DNA of 24,599 nt from CAYTCZ01 sp964436315 (GTDB taxonomy: Bacteria > Actinomycetota > Thermoleophilia > Gaiellales > Gaiellaceae). A model generated the notes under the pieces. It searched no databases, was not told the DNA's origin, and worked only from the letters and a program-made list of their open reading frames with translations. Numbering within the stretch: position 1 is the stretch's first letter; each line of letters begins with the position of its first letter. Made by a program: the position numbers and the translations under genes. Shown piece after piece: positions 15,417 through 23,848 of this stretch. The stretch spans positions 1 to 24,599 of the forward strand of contig CAYTCZ010000056.1 in the NCBI GenBank assembly GCA_964436315.1. The letters are read 5' to 3'.

Positions 15417-16985
15417 ATGAACGGCGCGATCGCTGCCGGCCACCCGCTGACGGCCGAGGCCGGGGTCCGGATCCTGGCCGAAGGAGGAAACGCCGTCGAT
15501 GCGTGTGTCGCAGCCGCGTTCGTGGCCTGGGTCGCAGAAAGTCCCCTCACGGGTCCCGGCGCGGGCGGCTTCATGCTCGTACACCGTGGACGGGATGGCG
15601 CGAATCGCCTTCTTGATTTCTTCGTGGCGATTCCAGGCTCGGGACTAACGGACGAAGTCGAAGAGATGGAGCGCGTCGACGTCCGCTTCGACGCTCAGAC
15701 GACCCAGCCCTTCCTCGTCGGACCATCCTCCTGCGCTGTCCCGGGCGTTCCGCTCGGATTAGCGGAGGCGCACCGACTCTATGGGCGTCTGCCCTGGCGT
15801 GAGTTGCTCTCACCGGCTACCGAGCTCGCTCGTGCCGGTGTACGGATGAACGCCTCCCAGGCGAATCTCCACGAGATTCTCGACCCGATACTCCGTCGTG
15901 AGCCGGAGGGTCGGGCGGTCTACGGAGAGGCAGCACCACTCGCTGAAGGACATCTCCTGCGAATGCCAGAACTCGCCGACACGCTCGAGCTCCTCGCGCA
16001 CCATGGAGTCGACGTGCTCTACCGGGGTGAATTAGCGGAGGAGACGACGCGCTACATCCGACGACGGAACGGTCGGTTGACGAGAGCCGACCTCGCCGCG
16101 TATCGCGTGATAAGACGACAGCCGATCTCCTGCGGTTTCCGCGCCTGCGAATTCGTGACGAATCCGCCCCCGTCCTCCGGCGGCATCCTGATCGCTTTCG
16201 CCCTGTGCCTTCTCGACGCGCTGGACGAGCCGGCGAGCGCTCACTCCGCCGAGGCGGTGGCGATACTCGCCGAGGTGATGCGAGAGGTCTCGAGGGCACG
16301 AGGGCCGCGGTTCGTCTCCGAGCTCTACCGCGGCGGTGCGGCCAAGCGGCTACTCAGCAGTGCAAGCGTCGCGGAGTCGGTGGCACGTATCCGAGCGTCA
16401 GATACGGCTGTCCGTGCCGAGCCGCGTGGCCTTCCTTCAACCACGCACGTCAGTGTTGTTGACGCTGTCGGGAATGCTGCCTCCCTGTCAACGTCGACGG
16501 GGAGTGGTTCCGGAGTCGTCGTTCCTGGCACGGGGATTCACCTGAACAACATGCTCGGGGAAATCGACCTCAATCCGGCTGGAACCCGCCGATCTCCCGG
16601 CCGCCGTCTCACGAGCATGATGGCGCCGTCTCTGGTGCTGGACCATGCACAGCCGAAGCTGGTCGTCGGTAGCGCGGGTTCGGAGCGACTACGGGGTGCC
16701 ATTCTTCAAGTCGTGCTCAACACCATCGATTACAAGATGGATGTCGACAAGGCGATCGATGCGCCCAGAGTTCATGAGGACGGGCGATACCTCCATCTCG
16801 AGGGGGGAATTCACCCGACCGTGGCGCGCCGACTGGAGGAGCAGGGATACAACGTTTGGCGTTGGCAAGACCGGAACCTGTTCTTCGGTGGAGTCGCGGC
16901 CGTCGGCGCCTCGGCGGAAGGCTCGTTTCAGGCTGCGGGCGATCCTCGTCGCGGCGGGATCGGACTCGTGGTGGGCCCGGGATGA
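15417..16985 (+). CDS. Gamma-glutamyltransferase-family Ntn hydrolase
   Basis: A 522-residue proenzyme of the GGT family. The N-terminal motif is GHPLTAEAGVRILAEGGNA followed by the AESPLTGPGAGG segment. The autoprocessing site is TTHVSVVD with nucleophile T342, giving subunits of about 341 and 181 residues, and the small subunit has GSGSG and LNNMLGE motifs. Unlike E. coli GGT it has no signal peptide, since the family motif starts at residue 8, so it is probably cytoplasmic. The usual SPGG substrate loop is replaced by GSAGSERLR, so true glutathione activity is uncertain and another gamma-glutamyl or acyl substrate is possible. The ATG at 15417 lacks a strong Shine-Dalgarno. Its stop overlaps the start of the GNAT gene (ATGA), so the two are translated together. 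Confidence 0.93.
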   Translation: MNGAIAAGHPLTAEAGVRILAEGGNAVDACVAAAFVAWVAESPLTGPGAGGFMLVHRGRDGANRLLDFFVAIPGSGLTDEVEEMERVDVRFDAQTTQPFLVGPSSCAVPGVPLGLAEAHRLYGRLPWRELLSPATELARAGVRMNASQANLHEILDPILRREPEGRAVYGEAAPLAEGHLLRMPELADTLELLAHHGVDVLYRGELAEETTRYIRRRNGRLTRADLAAYRVIRRQPISCGFRACEFVTNPPPSSGGILIAFALCLLDALDEPASAHSAEAVAILAEVMREVSRARGPRFVSELYRGGAAKRLLSSASVAESVARIRASDTAVRAEPRGLPSTTHVSVVDAVGNAASLSTSTGSGSGVVVPGTGIHLNNMLGEIDLNPAGTRRSPGRRLTSMMAPSLVLDHAQPKLVVGSAGSERLRGAILQVVLNTIDYKMDVDKAIDAPRVHEDGRYLHLEGGIHPTVARRLEEQGYNVWRWQDRNLFFGGVAAVGASAEGSFQAAGDPRRGGIGLVVGPG

Positions 16986-17479
16986 GGGTCAGGCGAGCCA
17001 CTCCACGCGACGCGGCGACGTTGGCCGCGCTTGCTCGAGCAGTCGGAGCCGAGGAAGAAGGTTGGCTAATCGCGGCCGGTGACTGGCGGACCGATTCGGA
17101 GGAGCGACGATATCTCAGAGCGATTCGCCGGGGCTCGGATTCTGCAGTGTTCGTTGCCGAGAACGGCGACGCGATCGTCGGCCGCCTCTCGATTGCCCGG
17201 GACCCGCACCCTGCGAGCCAGCACGTTGCCGACGTGGGGGTGATGGTGGAGCGCGGGCGCCGGCGCCAAGGGATCGGAACGATGTTGATGCAGGTTGCGG
17301 AGGACTGGGCGCGGTCACACGAGATCCGGAAACTCGAGCTGCATGTATTTCCTCACAACCGACCGGCCTTGGAGCTCTATCGAGTGCTCGGCTACCGGCA
17401 AGAGGGGTTTCGGCGTGCCCACTATCAGCGGGGGGACGTGCTGGAGGACGTCATCCTGATGGCGAAGGAACTCGAGTGA
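16982..17479 (+). CDS. GNAT-family N-acetyltransferase
   Basis: A 165-residue single-domain GNAT. Motif A is visible as DVGVMVERGRRRQGIGTMLM, with the acetyl-CoA pyrophosphate loop R94-x2-G97-x-G99. Motif B contains LELHVFPHNRPALELYRVLGY with the conserved N-x-x-A-LYxxxGF-like pattern, and the C-terminus reads EGFRRAHYQRGDVLEDVILM, typical of RimJ/RimI-like and small-molecule acetyltransferases. It transfers acetyl from acetyl-CoA to an amine; the acceptor is unknown. The ATGA overlap with the gamma-glutamyltransferase gene indicates translational coupling, so its substrate may be a product or precursor of that enzyme. Confidence 0.93.
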   Translation: MRVRRATPRDAATLAALARAVGAEEEGWLIAAGDWRTDSEERRYLRAIRRGSDSAVFVAENGDAIVGRLSIARDPHPASQHVADVGVMVERGRRRQGIGTMLMQVAEDWARSHEIRKLELHVFPHNRPALELYRVLGYRQEGFRRAHYQRGDVLEDVILMAKELE

Positions 17480-17554
17480 CCGAACCGGACCGCAGCGCTC
17501 TCGCCGTCCGGGCTTCGCATCGCTTTTCGCGGAGACGGAGCTAAGGTAGAACCG

Positions 17555-17914
17555 GTGTCAACGGAACTCGAACGCGGTCAGCTCCTTACGCACGACGAAG
17601 AACTCGCCCTCGAAGAGGATCTGTGGACCGACGATTCAGATACTGACCACTCGGGCTGGTTCTGCGTCAGTACCGACCCCTTCCCGTGTCCGGCCAGCGG
17701 TTGTTCATTCGTCGCTGAGTTCATGACCGCGGCACACCTGATCTTGGTATGGGAGGAGCAAGACGATCCGAACCTCCTCCGGCATGCGGCGCGCGCAAAA
17801 GAAGTGGGTCGCAACCCGCGCGTCGTGACGTATGAGCGGTCGTATGGACCGAGCGCCTCGTACTACGCGTGGGAAGCGGCCGGCAGACCGGTTCACGGCG
17901 TCCGCCGGAGTTAG
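17555..17914 (+). CDS. Uncharacterised small acidic protein with possible zinc site
   Basis: A 119-residue protein with an acidic N-terminus (DEELALEEDLWTDDSDTD) and a Cys/His-containing core: C37, then DPFPCPASGC (C45, C50), then AAHLILVWEE (H61) and H76. C45-x4-C50 with H61 and H76 could bind zinc in a C2H2-like way, but the spacing is not canonical. The C-terminal half (HAARAKEVGRNPRVVTYERS) looks conserved and soluble. The GTG start follows AAGGTAG by 6 bases. It is the last plus-strand gene before the convergent LON-domain gene. I have no function for it. Confidence 0.72.
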   Translation: MSTELERGQLLTHDEELALEEDLWTDDSDTDHSGWFCVSTDPFPCPASGCSFVAEFMTAAHLILVWEEQDDPNLLRHAARAKEVGRNPRVVTYERSYGPSASYYAWEAAGRPVHGVRRS

Positions 17915-17927
17915 CCCCGCCTCGGGG
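17915..17927. terminator. Short GC hairpin between convergent genes
   Basis: CCCCG/CGGGG with a 3-base loop directly follows the stop codon of the small acidic protein, in the 147-bp gap between convergent genes. It is short and lacks a T-tract, so it is weak support. Nothing else was seen in this gap. Confidence 0.22.
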
Positions 17928-18061
17928 GCCACCCCGCACCACCACCCGCTTTCGAGCATACTCGGAAATCTGTCACGCGTGGGTCGCGAAAAGCCCCAAG
18001 TCTGCAACGGTCACGACGGGCGTTGCGGCTCTCGCAGACGGCGCACCGCTCCGGCTGATAG

Positions 18062-18673
18062 CTAGGGAAACTCGACGCGGCCGTTTTGGCTGGCCCGCTC
18101 GTGAATCAGCCGATCACGGCGAACCGCCTCGGCGGCCTGTTCGAGGAGTCCTGCGAGGTGAATCACTCGCTCACGCTCCGAGACCTTCTCGAGCAGATCC
18201 TGTTTTACCTCGAGCCCGAGGTCGACACGCGCAGCGATCTGGTAAGCGATCGATCCTGGCTTTGTATCGAGGTCGTCGAGTTCGACTCCTGCTGCCTCGA
18301 CGATGCCTCTGTACGCGGTCAGGCACCGCTCGATCTCCTCAGACGACGGATCGTCCCCACTGTCGGGAATCAGATCGACGGCTGCCGTTGCGAACGAGCG
18401 CTCGTCACTGACGTCGACGACCCGGAACCGGTCTCTGCCTTCAACGACGATGTTGAGACGCCCGTCCGAAAACCGTTCGAGCACCTGGACGATCGCTGCC
18501 TGGGTACCGATCTCACGCATCCCCTCGTCATCTGCGAATACGAGCCCAAAGGGCGATTCATCAGCAAGGCACTCTGTAACCAGTTCCTTGTAGCGCGGTT
18601 CGAAGATATGCAGCGGGACTCGCTCGCCCGGCAGGAGAACCAGTTGCAGTGGAAAGAGTCCGAGTTCCGCCAT
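18062..18673 (-). CDS. LON N-terminal (substrate-binding) domain protein
   Basis: A 203-residue stand-alone LON-SB domain starting MAELGLFPLQLVLLPGERVPLHIFEPRYKEL in form (FPL, LLPG and HIFEPRY are the family marks), followed by the beta-rich PUA-like part (GTQAAIVQVLE, VVEGRDRFRVV) and a C-terminal helical bundle (QDLLEKVSERERVIHLAGLLEQA). There is no ATPase or protease domain, so it is not Lon itself. The family is soluble and thought to bind peptides or partner proteins; its exact function is poorly known. ATG 18673 gives the expected N-terminus. It is divergent from the hisC-like gene. Confidence 0.92.
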   Translation of the reverse strand: MAELGLFPLQLVLLPGERVPLHIFEPRYKELVTECLADESPFGLVFADDEGMREIGTQAAIVQVLERFSDGRLNIVVEGRDRFRVVDVSDERSFATAAVDLIPDSGDDPSSEEIERCLTAYRGIVEAAGVELDDLDTKPGSIAYQIAARVDLGLEVKQDLLEKVSERERVIHLAGLLEQAAEAVRRDRLIHERASQNGRVEFP

Positions 18674-18792
18674 GCGACAAGCCTATTGGCTGGTCGGTGT
18701 CGGCTGCGTGACCGATGAGCGTGACCTGTGGCATGGACGGGCGGATCACCGGCACCGGCCGCTCCTCGGCTCGGTCAACTAAGGTGCTTATC

Positions 18793-19908
18793 GTGGCCCA
18801 GGCGAACTTCTTTCGGCCGGCGCTCGAAGCGGTTCGTCCGTACGAACCCGGACGGCCGATCGAGTCGGTTCAGAGAGAGCTCGGACTGGAGCGAGTTGTG
18901 AAGCTCGCGTCGAACGAAGGTTCATTCGGGCCTTTCTCAGCCGCGGTCGAGGCGATCGAGCGCACGGCCGGCGACCTCAACCGCTATCCCGACGGCGGGG
19001 CAGAGCGGTTGCGAAGCGCTCTCGCGTCGAAGCACGACGTCGACCCTGCGAACGTCGCGCTTGCTGCCGGAGCGGACGGTGTGATCGGCTACCTCAGCCT
19101 CGCGGCGCTCGAGCCCGAAGATGAAGTCGTCTGCGGCTGGCCGTCGTTTTTGAGTTACGTCTTGGCAGCGGCCAAGCTCGGTGCAATTCCGCGGACCGTC
19201 CCACTGCGGGGCGATCGATACGACGTCGTCGGAATTCTCGACGCGATTACGGCGCGAACGAAGATCGTCTATCTCTGCAACCCAAACAACCCGACAGGCA
19301 CGATGCTCACGCGCGCCGAGGTGGACCACTACTTCGAGCGAGTCCCGCCACACGTGCTGACCGTTCTCGACGAGGCCTATTTCGAGTACATCGATGAGCC
19401 CGAGTATCCGGACGGCATCGACGAATACTTCAAGGGCGACCGACGAGTTCTCGTGCTCAGAACCTTCTCCAAGATCTACGGTTTGGCCGGTCTTCGCGTG
19501 GGTTACGGGGTCGGGCCGGCAGACGTCGTCTCTCACATAACGAAAGTCCGGAATCCCTTCGACATCAATCAGACTGCCCAGGAAGCGGCGCTCGTCAGCC
19601 TGGACGATCAGGAGGAAGTCGGGCGTCGTCGATCGGCGAACGCCGACGGCCGGAACACGGTCGAGAGCGCGTTGCGAAACCACGGCTTTCGGGTCGTCGA
19701 GCATCCGGTCGCCAACTTTGTCTGCGTCCACACGCAGGGCGATTCACAACCGGTTTGTGACGGGTTTCTGCGTGAGGGTGTGATCGTTCGCCCCCTCGCA
19801 CCCTTCGGGGCACCAGACGCGTTCCGAGTGACGGTTGGGACGCCTGATGAGAACGCGTTCTTCGTGGCGTCGCTTTCCGCCGTGTCTCAGGCTGTCTCCG
19901 TCGACTGA
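18793..19908 (+). CDS. hisC: Histidinol-phosphate aminotransferase-like PLP enzyme (class I/II)
   Basis: A 371-residue fold-type I aminotransferase. The HisC-like head is RPALEAVRPYEPGRPIESVQ and LASNEGSFGPF (canonical SNEN is SNEG here); CNPNNPTGT and DEAYFEY are followed by the PLP lysine in RTFSKIYGLAGLRVGYG (K227). HisC converts histidinol phosphate and 2-oxoglutarate reversibly to imidazole-acetol phosphate and glutamate; aromatic amino acid transamination is a common alternative. The start at GTG 18793 follows AAGG by 8 bases and matches the family length, while an in-frame start at 18715 would add 26 unrelated residues. No other his genes are nearby, which keeps the substrate open. Its stop lies just before the MeaB-type gene, suggesting co-transcription. 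Confidence 0.88.
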   Translation: MAQANFFRPALEAVRPYEPGRPIESVQRELGLERVVKLASNEGSFGPFSAAVEAIERTAGDLNRYPDGGAERLRSALASKHDVDPANVALAAGADGVIGYLSLAALEPEDEVVCGWPSFLSYVLAAAKLGAIPRTVPLRGDRYDVVGILDAITARTKIVYLCNPNNPTGTMLTRAEVDHYFERVPPHVLTVLDEAYFEYIDEPEYPDGIDEYFKGDRRVLVLRTFSKIYGLAGLRVGYGVGPADVVSHITKVRNPFDINQTAQEAALVSLDDQEEVGRRRSANADGRNTVESALRNHGFRVVEHPVANFVCVHTQGDSQPVCDGFLREGVIVRPLAPFGAPDAFRVTVGTPDENAFFVASLSAVSQAVSVD

Positions 19909-19923
19909 TTGAATCGACCACAC

Positions 19924-20910
19924 GTGGCGTCGACGTGGACACTGGACGCCCTCGTCGAGGGTGTGCGGACTGGCGATCGCAGGGCAATCGCGCGGGCGAT
20001 AAGCCTTGTCGAGAACGGCGACTCACGAGCCGGCCCACTCGTACGCGATCTCTATGCGGCGACTGGCTCGGGATACCTCGTCGGTTTCACAGGACCGCCG
20101 GGAGTCGGCAAGTCGACGCTCATTTCGGCGGTCGTGCGCCACGTCCGGGGTGGGGGAGCGTCCGTCGGCGTCATCTCCGTTGATCCGTCGAGCCCCTTCA
20201 CCGAGGGCGCCCTCCTTGGAGATCGAATTCGACTCACCGACCATTTCTTAGACCCTGAGGTTTTCATTCGCTCGATGGGCACGCGCGGCCATCTCGGAGG
20301 GGTCTCCGAGGCAACGTTGCAGGCGGCGCTGGTGCTGGACGCGTCGGGCAAGGATCTGCTGTTCCTCGAAACAGTCGGCACCGGTCAGTCGGAGGTGGAG
20401 GTCATCTCGATCGCTGACACGGTCGTGCTCGTCCTCCAACCAGCGTCGGGCGACTCAGTCCAGGCGTTGAAAGCTGGGATCATGGAGATACCCGACGTGA
20501 TCGCTGTCAACAAGTCCGATCACCCAGCCACATCCACGCTCGTCAAGGAACTCGAGCTGGTACTCGCGCTTGGCGAGTCAACCGGCTGGCGGCCGCCGAT
20601 CGTTCTCACCGAAGCCGTTCGCGAGGAAGGCGCTTCGGCGCTCTGGGACGCCGTCCGTGACCACCGCCGACATCTCGAAGAGGGGGATCTCCTCGCCGAG
20701 AGGCGTGCGCGAAATCTGTCCGCCGAAGTCTTCAATCTTGCGAGTGCTCGGGCCTCGCGCCACCTCGAAACGACTGTGCGTGGCGATCCGGAGCTCGTGC
20801 GACTGCTCGATCGGGTCAAGGAGCGACGGCTCGATCCCCTGACCGCAGTCGAAGAGCTCCTCGACAAGGTCTTTCGTGTGCGCGACTCATCACTGAGTCA
20901 AGACGATTAG
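19924..20910 (+). CDS. meaB: MeaB/ArgK-family G3E P-loop GTPase, methylmalonyl-CoA mutase chaperone
   Basis: A 328-residue GTPase with the MeaB pattern: N-terminal TLDALVEGVRTGDRRAIARA, P-loop GPPGVGKST (57-65), the base and switch segment DPSSPFTEGALLGDR, RSMGTRGHLGG, Walker B-type ETVGTGQSE (149-157) and NKSD (196-199) for guanine. MeaB protects and reactivates B12-dependent methylmalonyl-CoA mutase and gates cofactor loading. No mutase gene is in the window, so its partner is elsewhere or is another B12 acyl-CoA mutase. The start is uncertain: TTG at 19909, directly after the hisC stop, would add five residues, while GTG 19924 gives a typical N-terminus. Neither has a clear Shine-Dalgarno, consistent with coupling to hisC. 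Confidence 0.93.
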   Translation: MASTWTLDALVEGVRTGDRRAIARAISLVENGDSRAGPLVRDLYAATGSGYLVGFTGPPGVGKSTLISAVVRHVRGGGASVGVISVDPSSPFTEGALLGDRIRLTDHFLDPEVFIRSMGTRGHLGGVSEATLQAALVLDASGKDLLFLETVGTGQSEVEVISIADTVVLVLQPASGDSVQALKAGIMEIPDVIAVNKSDHPATSTLVKELELVLALGESTGWRPPIVLTEAVREEGASALWDAVRDHRRHLEEGDLLAERRARNLSAEVFNLASARASRHLETTVRGDPELVRLLDRVKERRLDPLTAVEELLDKVFRVRDSSLSQDD

Positions 20911-21013
20911 GCGGCAACCGACGCCGGCCGAGCGCGAGTTTTCTTTACCTCGACGCAACCGGCCTTAACCAAGTCCACATCTCGTCCTCACGAAGTCGGC
21001 TCAGGCTTCGAGC

Positions 21014-21112
21014 ATGCGTGAAGCGGCGACGCAACATCCGATTCTCGTTCTTCTCGGCCTTCTGGTCTGCGTGGCGGTCTTCGGCTGGCTGCTGATCCGG
21101 CTAGGCGATTAG
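21014..21112 (+). CDS. Possible 32-residue single-pass membrane peptide
   Basis: An ATG-to-TAG frame encodes MREAATQHPILVLLGLLVCV and on to a short RLGD tail. A 9-residue polar head precedes about 19 hydrophobic residues (with one Cys and one Trp) and a charged end, the plan of a small membrane protein. It sits in the 232-bp gap between meaB and the convergent acyl-CoA dehydrogenase. There is no strong Shine-Dalgarno, and GC-rich DNA can give hydrophobic frames by chance, so coding is unproven. The rest of the gap (20911-21013) holds no clear signal apart from a short T-rich stretch near 20939-20948. Confidence 0.4.
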   Translation: MREAATQHPILVLLGLLVCVAVFGWLLIRLGD

Positions 21113-21142
21113 GCATCGAGCAGCGCGCCTGCCGGAAATCCC

Positions 21143-22276
21143 TCAGAGGCCGAGCTGGCGTGAGATCACGAGACGCATGATCTCGTTGGTGCCCTCTCCG
21201 ATCTCGAGCACCTTCTGGTCTCGGTAGAGGCGAGAGATCGCGAACTCGTCCATGTAGCCGTAGCCGCCGTGAATCTGCACACCGTGGTCGGCCGCGCGCC
21301 GGGCGAGTTCACCCGTGTACAGCTTCGCCATCGCGGCGGCTTTCGCAAAGGGACGACCTTGATCCTTCAGCCATGCCGCCTTGTAGACGAGCTGGCGTCC
21401 AGCCTCAATCTCCGTCGCCATGTCCGCGAGCTTGAAGCTCACCGCCTGGAACCGCGCGATCGGTCGGCCGAACTGCTCTCGCTCGCGCGCATAACGGAAG
21501 GAGAGGTCGAAAGCTCCCTGTGCAAGTCCCAGACCCATCGCCGCAACCGAGATACGTCCGCCGTCGAGTATTTCAAGGAACTGCTGGAACCCCGCACCGC
21601 GTGCTCCGAGCAGGTGGTCTTCGGGGACAGCGCAGTCCGTAAAGGTGAGCGCTCGAGTGTCCGACGCCTTCCAGCCCATCTTCTCGAGCGGGGGGCCGAA
21701 CTCGTAGCCGGGAGTTCCGTTCGGAATGATGATGTTCGAAATCTCGTCATCGCCCGTGCGCGCCGTGATCGTCACGCAGGCACTGATGTCAGTCCCGGCG
21801 TTCGTGATGAACATCTTCGAGCCGTTCACGATCCACTGACCGCCAACGAGCTCCGCGCTCGTGCGAGTCGCGCCGGCGTCGGAACCGGCGCCAGGCTCTG
21901 TCAGCCCGAATGCAGCTAGCTTTTCCCCGCGCGCCAGCGGCGGAAGCCACCGCCGCCTCTGGTCGTCGTTTCCAAACAAGAGGATCGGCATCGTTCCCAA
22001 CGAGCTGTGCGCGGCGACCGTAATCGCGACGGACGAATCGATACGTGTGAGCTCCTCGATCGCGATCGCATACGAGAGGGTGTCCGCGCCAGCGCCGCCG
22101 AACTCCTCGGGAATCGGGATACCCATGAGGCCAAGCTCGGCGAGTTCTGCGACGAGCTCGTACGGAAATCGTCCCTCGCGGTCGAGGTCGGCGGCAACCG
22201 GCGCAATCTGCTGCTCGGCGAACTCGCGAACCGTCGTGCGAAGGAGTTCGTGTTCCTCTGAGAGATCGAAGTTCAC
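21143..22276 (-). CDS. Acyl-CoA dehydrogenase (short/branched-chain type)
   Basis: A 377-residue flavoprotein, full family length. The N-terminal helical domain begins MNFDLSEEHELLRTTVREFA, the signature GLTEPGAGSDAGA and the middle beta-domain segment IVNGSKMFITNAG are present, and the C-terminal part has FGRPIARFQAV, QIHGGYGYMDEF and EIGEGTNEIMR, with the catalytic base at E361. It oxidises acyl-CoA to enoyl-CoA with FAD and passes electrons to ETF. The sequence is of the SCAD/isovaleryl/butyryl group; chain length cannot be set by eye. The GTG start overlaps the stop of the upstream leucyl aminopeptidase gene (GTGA), so it is translationally coupled as the second gene of a minus-strand operon. 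With an aminopeptidase before it and meaB nearby, amino-acid-derived acyl-CoA breakdown is a reasonable guess. Confidence 0.95.
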   Translation of the reverse strand: MNFDLSEEHELLRTTVREFAEQQIAPVAADLDREGRFPYELVAELAELGLMGIPIPEEFGGAGADTLSYAIAIEELTRIDSSVAITVAAHSSLGTMPILLFGNDDQRRRWLPPLARGEKLAAFGLTEPGAGSDAGATRTSAELVGGQWIVNGSKMFITNAGTDISACVTITARTGDDEISNIIIPNGTPGYEFGPPLEKMGWKASDTRALTFTDCAVPEDHLLGARGAGFQQFLEILDGGRISVAAMGLGLAQGAFDLSFRYAREREQFGRPIARFQAVSFKLADMATEIEAGRQLVYKAAWLKDQGRPFAKAAAMAKLYTGELARRAADHGVQIHGGYGYMDEFAISRLYRDQKVLEIGEGTNEIMRLVISRQLGL

Positions 22277-23778
22277 GTGGAGAGCCGGCGCGCCAGCTCG
22301 GCAATCAGTCGGACACCATATCCGGTCGCACCGCGCCCGGAGTAGTAGTCACCCCGGCCGCGCTCGAGGAAAGCGGTGCCGGCGATATCGAGATGAGCCC
22401 ATGGCCCTTCACCCGCGAACTCCTGGAGGAATCGAGCGGCATATACCGGTCCGGCTTGTCGGAGGTCCGACGAGTTCTTCATGTCGGCGAACCACGATCG
22501 GTAGTGCCGCACGTAGGTGTCGTGCAAGGGCATCGGCCAGGCGTGGTCACCGCTTGCCTCCGCCGCTTCGCCGATCGTCTCTACCCACTCCCCGTCATTG
22601 CCGAAGAGACCTGCGTAGTAATCACCGATCGCGACGACGATGGCGCCAGTCAACGTCGCAAAGTCGAGGATGTGAGTTGCCCCCGACTCACGGGCGTGCC
22701 AGAGCGCGTCCGCAAGGATCAACCGACCTTCGGCGTCGGTATTGGTGATTTCGATCGTCTTGCCGTTGGCCGCCTTGAGGATGTCTCCGGGTCGATAGGC
22801 ATGACCCGAGGGCATGTTCTCGCACGCGGGGACGACGGTCAGAATCCTGACCGGAAGGCCGAGTGCCGCGACAGCGGCCGTCCCGGCAAGAGCTGCAGCT
22901 CCTCCACCCATGTCGGCCTTCATCTCATCCATTCGGGCCGACGGTTTTAGCGACAGTCCGCCCGAGTCGAACGTGATCGCTTTTCCGACGAGGCCGAGTC
23001 GTACATCGGGTTGCCGAGCGTCCGCGGGCTCGTATGCCAAAGTAATCAGGCGCGGTGGGTTGTGGCTCGCTTGGCTCACCGCGATGAAGGCGCCCATCCC
23101 CTCAGCTCGAATCTCTTCCGGGCCAAGCACGTTGACCTCGAGGTCGTCGATCTCCGCCGTCGTTTGCCGCGCAAACTCCGCGAGCGCTTCGGGAGTGAGC
23201 TCGTTAGCCGGAGCGTTGACCAGGTCTCGGCAAACGTTGATCCAACGCGCAATCACCTCGGTGTGCCGTGTCTGCTCGGCCACCGTCTCATCGCTTCGAC
23301 CACACAGGACGAGGCGTTCGATCGGCCTCTTTCGCTCGTCGTTCGGCGACTTCCAGCGACCTGGATCGTAGGCCGCGATCGAAGCGCCCTCGGCGACAGC
23401 GCCCGCGACTTCCGCCGCCGCGAACTCCGAGCTCTCGGCGTCCAACATCCACGCAAGGGTGTTGCCACCAAGTTCCGCCGTCCGGTCGGCGGCCTTCGCC
23501 GCTGCGGTTCGAATCGCATCGAGATCGAGCTTGGTCGACTTTCCCAAGCCCACGGCACCAACCCTCGTCGCCTCGAGGTCGCCTCGCGTTCGCAGGATCG
23601 CGAGCGAGCCAACGGACCCCTTGAGCTCGCGCTCGCTGATCATCTTGGCCAACTCACCGCCGACTCGAGCGTCGAGCTGCTGTGCCAACGGCGAGAGCTC
23701 CGGAGGATCCGAGACCCCAAAGATCAGAACGTCAGCGGAGACTTGAGTCGGATCGGCGTCGGTGACCTCGATCTTCAT
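22273..23778 (-). CDS. pepA: Leucyl aminopeptidase, M17 family
   Basis: A 501-residue protein with the complete M17 active site. The dinuclear zinc or manganese ligands are K266 and D271 (VGKAITFDSGG), D289 (MKADMGG), D348 and E350 (NTDAEGR), and the catalytic K278 and R352 are present; all lie four positions before the E. coli PepA equivalents. An N-terminal macrodomain-like half (residues 1-160) precedes it. It is a cytoplasmic, typically hexameric enzyme that removes N-terminal amino acids, Leu preferred, in peptide turnover. ATG 23778 lacks a Shine-Dalgarno, and TAGCAT 10-15 bases before the ATG could be a -10 box, giving a nearly leaderless mRNA. The gene starts the operon with the acyl-CoA dehydrogenase. 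Confidence 0.96.
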   Translation of the reverse strand: MKIEVTDADPTQVSADVLIFGVSDPPELSPLAQQLDARVGGELAKMISERELKGSVGSLAILRTRGDLEATRVGAVGLGKSTKLDLDAIRTAAAKAADRTAELGGNTLAWMLDAESSEFAAAEVAGAVAEGASIAAYDPGRWKSPNDERKRPIERLVLCGRSDETVAEQTRHTEVIARWINVCRDLVNAPANELTPEALAEFARQTTAEIDDLEVNVLGPEEIRAEGMGAFIAVSQASHNPPRLITLAYEPADARQPDVRLGLVGKAITFDSGGLSLKPSARMDEMKADMGGGAAALAGTAAVAALGLPVRILTVVPACENMPSGHAYRPGDILKAANGKTIEITNTDAEGRLILADALWHARESGATHILDFATLTGAIVVAIGDYYAGLFGNDGEWVETIGEAAEASGDHAWPMPLHDTYVRHYRSWFADMKNSSDLRQAGPVYAARFLQEFAGEGPWAHLDIAGTAFLERGRGDYYSGRGATGYGVRLIAELARRLST

Positions 23779-23848
23779 GGCCGCGCGATGCTATCTGACC
23801 GAAGGCGCGGGGGGTTAAGTCTCCCGATTGGTGTGCCGATAGCAGCAC

